From Chromobotia macracanthus (Eukaryota; Chordata; Actinopteri; Cypriniformes; Botiidae): a stretch of 64,000 bases of DNA. A model generated the notes under the pieces. The model saw only the letters and a list, made by a program, of their open reading frames with translations. It made no database searches and had not been told where the DNA came from. The stretch is from contig JAZGTH010000007.1 in NCBI GenBank assembly GCA_036877525.1, positions 10,711,001-10,775,000 of the forward strand. The letters run 5' to 3'. The stretch's first letter is position 1. Each line of letters opens with the position of its first letter. This document shows positions 11,217 through 21,700 of this stretch, in pieces. The translations under genes were made by a program, and so were the position numbers.

Positions 11217-12664
11217 CTGTCTGAAAAACGAAGGTGGTGATGGAATAAGAATTTCACACCTACTGTACCTACCACACATGGCTTTCACACATCAGATATG
11301 GCTTAGAAAGAAAGGCCAGATGTCCACCAGAACAGAAGTGTAAATGCATCACTTTAATATATAAGACAGTAGGTTACGTTGTAATTGTCTATTGCTTTAT
11401 TTAATGCATTTCATATTAAACGCTTAAGAATACTGCAGTTATGAAAGGTTTTTGATTTCATTCTAATGGAAAATGTGGCTTGTGGTGGCTGACCTGTAAT
11501 GGCTACAATTTGCTATCATGTTTGAAAGAAAATGTGTATGAAACCAAAGACTTTGTGTTTTTGATTTATGATTTAACATTGTATGGAAAAATACAAATAT
11601 TTATTTTTAGAGGACACCACTGTGGGCTACAAAAGTTCTTTTGTACCCCAAAATAGAAAGTCTAGTCTTTCCTATCGGCATGTTTTACAAAATATTAAAA
11701 TTGTAATGTTTTTTTTCACAAAACCCTTGTAATTTTTATTTAATTACAAAATGAATAATTTTAAAAAGCTATTTTACATGATTACATCTATTCCACAAGA
11801 AAAACTACATTTACATAAGCTTGTTCAAAACATAAATACCTCACATAGCTTTCAGCACGATTACACATTCCCCAAAAGATAAAATTAGATTAACATGTTA
11901 ATATTTTAAAAATCACCTGAGTTACTTTTTTTTAGCATTAATGAATATTTCCAGCATTATGTAAGAGTTGTGTATGAGTTGCTCGGCTGTCTTATTTGCG
12001 AAAAGATTTTTCTCATCATACAGCTGCTATCCAAAACAGTACAAATGTGCAGAAGCTGCTGGTGAATTTTTCTTAAGAACTGTGGACAGCGTCACTGCTC
12101 AAGACAAAGTGCACAACTATCACAAAACATACAGTCATTGATCATCAAGCATAAGACACAGCATAAAATATTAAGAATCAAGGTTGTCAACTCATGGACT
12201 AGTTAGTTTATGTTAGGCCGGTTATTTTGTTTAGTAATATGTGTTTTGTGAAATGTCTTATTTGAAAACATACCAGAGACGGCTTATTTGAATCTAAAAA
12301 ATACCTGGATTTCTGATCTGTTTGTTCACCCACTGAACTGTTACTGATGGACAAAGTAAAAGATCACAGTGTTTTCACTAAAGATTAGTAATGTGCTTCT
12401 GTGCACAAGTGCCTGTTACTCAACGTAAATGCAGGAGTCGTATGCAAATCAAAGTATTAATTTTATAATGCTCTCAGACAAACACTTGTCTTACGAAACT
12501 CAAGTAAAACTTGTATATTGATGAATATTACAAAACAACCATCTTCATTTCTTTTATACTGTATTTTATAACATCTGCTCCAACTGAGAATTAACAAGTT
12601 CAAATGTTACACAGAAGAAAATATGTGGATCAAAATAACTCAGGCTTCGGACATCAGAACTGGA
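11217..12664. other. 3' spacer between the tpt1 relic and gtf2f2
   Basis: AT-rich sequence with no usable frame. The 3' ends of two convergent transcripts should lie here. An ATTAAA near 11416 could serve the relic. No clear AATAAA-type signal for gtf2f2 was singled out. Confidence 0.5.
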
Positions 12665-12796
12665 TTACTCCATCTTTTCCTCATCGTCTTGACCTTCTTC
12701 ATAGTGGCGATACTCTGGCTTCAGCTCCCAGGTGCTTTTGTGAGGCCCTCTGGAATTGTACACTCCAATGTCTCTCAGAATCTCCTTTAGATAAAT
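12665..12796 (-). CDS. gtf2f2: gtf2f2 exon 8 (C-terminal)
   Basis: Encodes IYLKEILRDIGVYNSRGPHK, STWELKPEYRHY and an acidic tail ending DDEEKME. Stop TAA at 12667-12665. The acceptor is CCTCTTGTAG. Confidence 0.95.
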   Translation of the reverse strand: MYLKEILRDIGVYNSRGPHKSTWELKPEYRHYEEGQDDEEKME

Positions 12797-15700
12797 CTAC
12801 AAGAGGGAAGCCTAAATCAACAGGGCACTATAATATAATCATAGAACAAAATGTTGCCATTTACCCTTTAGGTTGATTACTCGTGTAATCAATTAAATAA
12901 ACAAGTTTTCTCTGACAATGAAAGGCCGGGGTGGCACAACAATTTACTCATGTCTGTTTGTACCCAGTTCTGTTTAGTTTCTTTTATCTACACAGTTATG
13001 ATTCATCTAACTGCAATCACATTTATATTTCTCCAATCCTTTAGGGAGACCGAGGCAGGAGTTAAGTGGCATTTATTCATAGAAACTTCAAGCTCACTTA
13101 GATATGATAATACAATCAATCATGCATAGCTTTCGACACTGAGTGTAGAATACTTGTGCTTGTTTTCTTTTTAAGATGATGTGGATGCAAATTTTCAAAA
13201 CTGAGAACATCATGTTGTCATCATGTTGTAATACAGAAAAATCATGCTCAGATTTTTTAGCAAAGTGGATTTGGAATGGATTTTTAAGAATCTTGAATTG
13301 AGTTGTACAAAACAAACGTTCATTAAAATGATATCTTTCTCACACTAAGCACACACATTATGGCTGTGATGCAGTCACATTTAAATTTGGTCAATCCAAT
13401 CGAGTCGCACCTTATGCCGATCTTTTGCTTTAATCAGAAAAATGTTATCATCTACCCATCCTCATGTTTCCCATCCTTTTGTCCTGCACGCCTCCCCCCA
13501 AAAATGCACATTAATCTGAATCAGCACCACTCAACTAACACACACTCGTTAATAAAAGTTTCACATAAAAGTTTTAATTGTCTTGAGTTTTTCCTCCACT
13601 AGGAAACTCACCACCGGTTGCTTTGTGATGTCCACCAGGTCCCTAATGTTGTAGTACTGGTGCTTCTCAAAGGCAGAGAAGAGCATCTCCAGAACCTTCT
13701 GCTTGTCAGCTCTTGCACGCTTGCCTTCCTCTTTCTTTCTCTTCTCATATTCCACCTGAAAGAAACACAAGCAGAGTTTTCTTCTCACTTTCACTCCACC
13801 ATCTATCTTTCTCACTCCAAGCACACACACTTACATTATGGCTGTGGTTGGACACAGGTTTGTAATTGGTTGTAACAGCTTTTTCAAGCTTCTGGGACAA
13901 ACGAAGAGGTTTGGTGGATTCTTCTATCTGCAGCCTGTAAATAAAATATACATTACTAGAAGGCCACAGCAAATACATTTCACAAGACTTACTTTCACAA
14001 GTATTCACTGACTTACTTCTTCAACTTCATGTAGCTCTCACTGACTGCAGGTCTGCACTCAGCTCGCTGCACAACCATACCTTCCAGAGCCAGCTTGTCT
14101 TAACACAGACATTAAATTCTGTTATCCATTACACAGAAATGAAGGGTAAAAACAACCCAAAATAACAAATTTCTCATCATTTATTCACTCTCATGCAGAT
14201 TTAAATTCTTATGACTGTCTTTTGTGTAGACTACAAAAAAGTGATTTTTTTTTACTTAAGAATATCCTAGCTGCTCCTTTCTGTATAATGAATCTTAGAT
14301 AGACCATCTTAAGCCATTTGTGTGAGGAAAATTAATGTATTTCCTGAAAATATTTTCCTCTATTAAAGCTCTGAAAATGTTTTATGGACTATAAATATGG
14401 TACATTAATGCCAAATGCCCAGTAATGTAGCACAGCTAATGCCTTCATTTAATTTGGCAGGAACTAAAATGACAGGGAAGATTTCGGAGGAGTAGCCATC
14501 ATATGGCTTCAAATACTTTGAATATATCCTAGGGAGTCCCAGAGACCATTTTTAGGATAAATGTATGGTGTTTTTTGTTATTTTGGAGTATTTGACATAG
14601 CCAGTCCCTACTGACTTTCATCAAAAATAGTTATTAGAATCAGTATATATAAAATGAATGAAAATGAACTCAAACATTGCAGAGTCATGTTAACACACCA
14701 GTGTGTAAGGAATAACACTTTTCATAAACTACAAAGAATAGGCAAATCTAATTACATTTTTTGTGAGTTTCACCGAAAACGAATGGCTCCACTTGGCCCT
14801 CAACATTAACATACAGTACTTCAAAAGCAAGCACTTTCTAATGGAGCATTGGCACAAACCCCTCTTTTCAAATTCAGTTTGACAACTTACATTTTGTGAT
14901 TCAGCCACAAGGTTTTTAAGCTGCTATTCTAAAGTGTTTGACTCTTGAATGAACAAAGGTCTGGTCAACCAGCAAAGAATGATGATTTTAATCAAACCCC
15001 AATGAGCTTCTCTGTAGCTTTTGTGAAACAACAAGGCAGATCTGCTATCTGCCTGCTTCCATTTGTTGGCGCACTGCGAGGTCAGCCTAATGGCTCAAGC
15101 TTGCATCTATTGATTGTATTAATCATACCGCAATGCCTGTAAGCAAGTACCTTGTGGTTATTGTCCCAGAGGCCTTTCAAGAGGGCAGAAATATTTCACT
15201 CACAAAATCCATCAGAGCACCACTAATGCGCACAATTACTGGCAATTATTGCCAGATGAGTGCTGGAGCACTTGTTGGAGTAACTCCATAAAAACGCCCA
15301 CTTGTATTTCACAACTCAAACAAAAGCATCAATTTTGCTCGCAATTACCCACAGGCTATGAAGAGGGGTCAGGGCAATCAAAGACCTCAAGGTTCATATC
15401 TCCTCTGTGCAGTTCCTCCCTAAACATCACGTGACCCCCCCGCATCTTACGGCAGTGTAATATTACATAAGTATTTCCACAGGAATAATATTCAAATCAG
15501 CGAGCGATGCATTAAAATGGGCTCTGAATGGAACGAGAACGCAAGTTGCTCAACCTGGTAGTGGGCTGCAAATCCGCTGCTTAGATGATAGAGAGGTTAC
15601 AAGGGGTCAGTCTTCCACCCACACACAAGAGCCCACCAGTTTGACTTCCATAGAGAAAGAGAAAGAGAGCAATAACATCTCAGCCCTCATCAGGACCCAG

Positions 15701-18700
15701 CCTCTCCACAACCTCCACTCTTCCACACCCACCTGCAGATAGAGCTTCAAATCTCCAGATGTCTCTTTATACAGCAGCAGAAAAATCTTGAGTCTCTTCA
15801 ATGCCTCAAGGTCTCTTAAGCTTATCACTCATTCCAACCTCTGTTGATTTTCATCTACAACGCACCTCACGTTGCACACTGTAAAATTCAGGCAGCTTTC
15901 TGCTTGGTTTAACTACACTCTAGCACTTCATTTCTGCCATTAATTTCTGTATTAGTCAAGATATCACTTTGACACACTACTTGTAACAGAGTATCAGCCT
16001 AATTTTTGTCATCACTGAAATTTGAAAGTGCCATAACACTGGGAAGATTTGCCAAAGCAGAATAACAGTTCAATCTTTTTTTGAAGGACTCAGAGGGAGT
16101 AGACAGGGATATTTTGGGACACTCAATGATATGACAGTAAAATAATAATAAGATTCTTAATCATATGCCTCAGAGGCTTTTTAAATAATGTCTGTGGCAC
16201 AATTTCTCCCCGCTCCGTCTGTCGGCTCAATTTCCACATCTGTTTTGAACTACAATACACATAATAAACTTTGTCTGCAGACACTATGCATCGATTGTAA
16301 ACATTTTGAAAAACAAGTCTTTTTTTCCTTGAGGCTGGCAATCCCACAGCCTACATGGCATACAGTTCCACTTATATGAATGTGTACAAAAGTACTGGCT
16401 GTGAATCTGAATTCCCCATGTTGCCTCCATTTATTGATTCTATATTTGTCGAGACATCAAATTTTTCAGTGGAGTTTAATTAGAATCTCATCCATGTGAT
16501 CTGATCTACATTTGTTTAGCAGTCCTCCACTGATGGACAAAAATCAATTTGGGCCTCTTCAAGTTGCACAAACAAGTGCACTAATTAGAATAAAAAGAGA
16601 GATGAGGAAAAGCAGGTCAGCCACCCACTATTTTCTCTGGCACAGTTAAACCCAGTTTGCAATTCAAATGCAGCTGAATAAACGCAGTTAATCACATGAT
16701 GATTAAAAGCATGACCGAGCCATGCTCTGCAACAGCTGTAATCAGTCATATATGATAATAATGAACTGTCCCTGAATCTGTAATTGGATAGTGATGTGCG
16801 TGGATGTCACTTTATTTTAAAAAGTGAAGGGGATGTTGGCACAGAAGTGAGTTCCAAAGTGGTGTGGGTTGCATTATGTTGCTACAATGTGGCGAAGGCA
16901 ATGTTAGCTCATGAATTTTAATTTGTTTTAGCGCAAACATTTTAATATGATATTTCATGTTGGATTAAATGTTAGATGATAGATACAGTATATGTGATGA
17001 GTGAGTTAGCTGAGTTAGCAGGATCTGGCTTGATCCTGGATTGTTCTGTTTTTTAAGCACATCTTGTTGTTATAGCAACAGGTTCATAACTTAAATGAAA
17101 TAAACCAAAATTGCAACTGTACATCAGCAGATGTAGCAGGGACAAATTAGTTTGCATTTTGTTTAATGATTTCACTAAAATGAGTTCCAAAAAATGCGAG
17201 TTTAAAAACATTTTATGTGGGCCATGTGCAGGAGATGAAATCATTAAATCTTCCATTTGTGTCAAGAACATTCTAGTGGTCATTTCTGATTAGAAATGTT
17301 AGAAATGGCTTTGGTAGAAACACTGCTTTAAAAACTAAGTGCAGGTAAAGTTGTGTCAAGCTTATTTGAGCCCAGTACTCTGGTGGCAATTTAGCCTTAC
17401 CACATTTCTGCTCCTGACGTCCTACACAACACTGACTCAGATGGGTCATCTTCTCTGCCTAGAGCTACGGTTACAGAGTCAGCTGGTAAGATGCCAACTT
17501 CACCTAATATCATTCAGAAATGATTGACAGGCTGTCATCCGTTTATGACATCACTCAGAGAGATGCCATAGTAATTCTGCTACTGTTTAAGGGCATGTAT
17601 TTTTTGAGATAGGTGAAGACTATTAGTGGCAGCGCGTTAAGATCGGAATATGTTAAAAATATACATTTTGGGTTATCATCCCTGGTTTATTTGGTGACAC
17701 AGCACCAAGCGTTTTGTTCATGTACAACACCCTTAAAGATGACATCAGGCCAATTACTGTCTTAGTCCACTTGACTTTAAGGTGTATCCTTACTAATCAA
17801 AAACTTTCTGGTTCTACCATACATTACTGATTGCTAATTACATTCGCTTTTGGCCAGAACATGAGCAAGTACATAATAAAGAATGCAGAAACTTTTAAAA
17901 AAGCAAGAACGCTTCAATGCATTCATCCCTTTTGAAATGAAAAGCAACAAATAAATTTACATAACTACACCTACACTGTGCTTAATAAGGCTCTTGTTTA
18001 GCAATAAAGCTGCCAATTGTCGGCACATCACACGAACGAATGTCCAAAAGCAATGACTTAACACAACAGACACGAAAACATTACCATCTCCCTCATCATT
18101 TTCATTTGAGGGAGATCATTATGTGTGATCCCAATGATTTGGCCCTCTTGGTGAGTTCACGTGCTGCCACCCAACTGAGGAGCCCTTTCATCAGAGGGTA
18201 GTGCCGCTAATTGCCGAGCCAGAGAAGGCGCTGAAGTGGAAAGGTGATTAAATTCAGCCTTTAGAGTGAAGAGCAGCGAGCAATGCTCTCTTTTTCCTGA
18301 GCTCACACCACTGACGCAGTAGAGCCCACCCTTAACACCCCTCCTCCTACTGCGAGTGTATGCGCGCACATATACGTGCATGTGTGCGTTTGAGTGGCTG
18401 TGAAAGGCTCAGACACTGCTGGCAACGCACACTGCTCCCGTGCTCCATGCCAGCGTCGCTCAGCTGCGCTCCTATTTGTTCCCCCGCCCGCTCACACGCA
18501 CGCTCCCCACACACTCCGCCAGGCTGGGTGTGAGGAACGGCATGGAATGGAATCTCAGAAGGATGGAGAGCGAACTGAGACAGATCAACCCTGACTTGCT
18601 GCAGCCCAGCAAGAGCTTTAAGAAACCTTCTTCTGGCACCATCACCATCAACGTGGGGGGGTACCTGTATGCAGCCCAGCGGCACACCCTGATCAAACAC

Positions 18701-21700
18701 CCTGGCTCTCTGCTGGAGGAGATAATCAGCGGGAAGAAACCTGTGGTGCATGTGGATTCCATGGGCAACACTTTCATTGACCGTGATGGCCCCATCTTCC
18801 GGCACATTTTGAACTTCTTGCGCATGGGTGAGCTGGTCCTACCCGACGACTTCAAGGAAGCGGAGCTGCTCCGGCGTGAGGCTGACTACTACCGGCTGAG
18901 CGAGCTGACCCAAGCCCTGCAGGACTGGGAGCAACAGCAGGCCGCGCAACGTGAGCCTGCCTTTCTGGAGGTGACGGACAGCCACGAGCGCTCACATGGT
19001 CTGAGGGTCTACTGCAGCGACAGTGGGTTCATCGAGAAAGTGAAAAATCGCCTGGTGCAGATCTCCAAGAGCCGCCTGGATGGCTTTCCAGAAGAGTTTG
19101 AAGTGTCATCCAACATCATACAGTTCCGGCATTTCATCAAATCAGAGCAGGGCTCTCGGCTTGTGTTGAAGCAGGACAGCACGTTTTTGTGTACACTAGA
19201 ATGTCTGAAGCTGGAGACGGTGATGCTAGCTCTGAAAGGAGGCTTTCGCCTGCTTACCAGCCTAGACAGCAGCCGTGGATCAGTGGTTCAGTGTGAGGCT
19301 CTGCATTTTGTCAAGTGACCCAACCAGATCTGTCACCACCAATCACATGACCTGCTGAAAATCATCACATCAACAAACACCAGCGTCCTCAACCGAAATC
19401 CTGTTCTGGAATATTCAACTCAGCTTCTGCATTACACACTCTTGCAAACAGCCTTGATTAACAAGAAATGTTATATGTATTGTGGATTTGTTTACTTCTG
19501 TTTTGGTTTTGTGTATATATAGCTGCCTTCTGTTTACAAGTTGCTTTTACAGAAAGAGGAGTCTTTACTGTAAATGATGATACTTTTGAGTACTTTGGAG
19601 TCAAAAGGTTAAATGCAAGTGCAATGATCATTACATCCACAAGCAAATATTGTGATTTCTGGTAATGTGAAAAGTGTTGTAAACAACAGGTTGTAATTCT
19701 GAGTTTGTGAATGTTTTCCAAAATAAAGCCACAGCGTAACTTATTGAGAACACTGTTTAAATGTTTATGTTCATATGTAAGACTGTGATTCATCCAGGTG
19801 ACAATCCAGACTGCAACACTGTATAGGGCTTTTTCTGTAAACTGTGATAAATCTTATGGCTGTGCAATGTAACCTGACAAATTACAGTGGGCTGTATAAA
19901 TATAGCTACATTTATTTTTTCCTATATGCAGTAGGCTCAGCCTGTAACATATCAACATTGTCCTAAATTAAACGTTTGCAATATTATACAGCAAAATGTG
20001 ACCCAAAAAGCTTTGTTTAATAGTTTCCTCCAGCATTGATCCAAATTCTAAATGGTAAGGGAACAATTTTTGAGCACACGACATAAATATATCTATCACA
20101 GATATTTAGTATGTGCGCACTACTTCTTAAACATAAACACTTGGTACATACAACACAATTCATCTGTATACGCAGTAGGCCAAACACTGAATGCATACAT
20201 TGACAAGTTTTACTATAAGACAAATTGTTTAGACTTTCTAGAGCCAAAAAATAAACATAGGACAACTGAGTTCAGAACAGACTAATCCCCCTGTGACTCT
20301 TGCAACATTCAGAGCACAGTCAAGAGCTGAGTAATTTTGAAAAACAGCTCTGTTTGGCACAAAGCTTAGTGACAGTTCTAAGTCGTTTGTTTCAAAGCGA
20401 GGCGAAGGCTGACATATGGTTACACTCACTTTGGATTAGCCGACATCTCCACACACTAGTATCCATCTGTTTTCATCAAATCTGTCATGCGCTGTAATGC
20501 AATCTCCCACAAAATGAGTCAGAAACATTTCTGACACAAGGAAATGGTAACATCTTCAATCTCCACAGTTTGATACGTGGACATCAAACCAGGGTCCCTT
20601 TTAATTGCAGATATCAGTCATTCATTTTTGATGAGACAACGGCAGGGCTTATTAGCTGTCATCTCTGGCTGATGTGTTTCTAAACCACTGCCAGCAGGGG
20701 ACTGGAAACCTTGCAGGAGGGTGCTGGTAAGAGGAGCATTTATTTCAAATGGAAGAAAGCCATTATCAGCTGAAATATTCATGGATAAGTCTCACGTTCA
20801 ATTGTTGCCAGGCAAATGAGCCTCCTACATAACACAAAGATGCCAAAGATTGTCATCGTGTGCTCCCAAGGAGGCATGACTAATGGCTCCTTCTCAATTT
20901 GATCAAAATTAATGGTCAGGCAAACATGTGACTACAAGCACTTGCATGCCCTTAAGAGACAGATTTCTCAGCCGCAGACAGAATGGCAGAGGAAATAATG
21001 AAATTCCTAGTTTTTCAAAGTGTGAGTTTGAATAGAGGCACACTGCTTTTTAGAATCACGCAAAATGGGCAAGTCAAGGCCAAGTGTAAAAGAAAGGCAC
21101 GAATGGGGGGAAGCAATGCAGAGGTTTAGAAAAAGATGAAAAAAAATCTCTTTCAATGAAACAAAAAAATCAAATGCCTTTAAATTCATTCAAATCATCT
21201 CATGTTTAGGAGAAACAAGCCCAATGATGACTTGATTAATTTCCAAAAATAAGTGGTGAAGTGAAAGATTCAGAAGACAAAATTGACTTAAAAATAGAAA
21301 CATTTGTCACCAAAGGGTGAGTACAGTGAAATAAATCTATTATGTGGATCGTAACCATGGATTGCAACTCCTAGTGTTAGATGCACTAAACAAGCTTAAA
21401 TCAGCTTTACATTTCTAGACATATGAAATTGATAAAAAATGGACTACCTTTTCTCCCCCCAACATTCAGTTGTGATTACCATGGTCACGTGACAGTTCTG
21501 TGCAAACTGAAAGGCAACATTTCTATTTAGAGCCACAGATGGAAATCTGCGCTATGGAGAAACTGTACAAAGAAAACATCTTTGGCGACTTTCAAAAGAA
21601 TTCACACGTGTGAACTTTAAAGCCTTTTGAAAGTGGCTATCTTTCCAGTCTAGCTTAACCTGGCAAAAGGCTGTCAATCAAATCAAGCTGGCTCTTCAAC

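Noticed and set aside
18347..18855. Minus-strand frames of 127 and 152 codons over kctd4
   Set aside because: Antisense shadows of the GC-rich BTB coding sequence; no family similarity.
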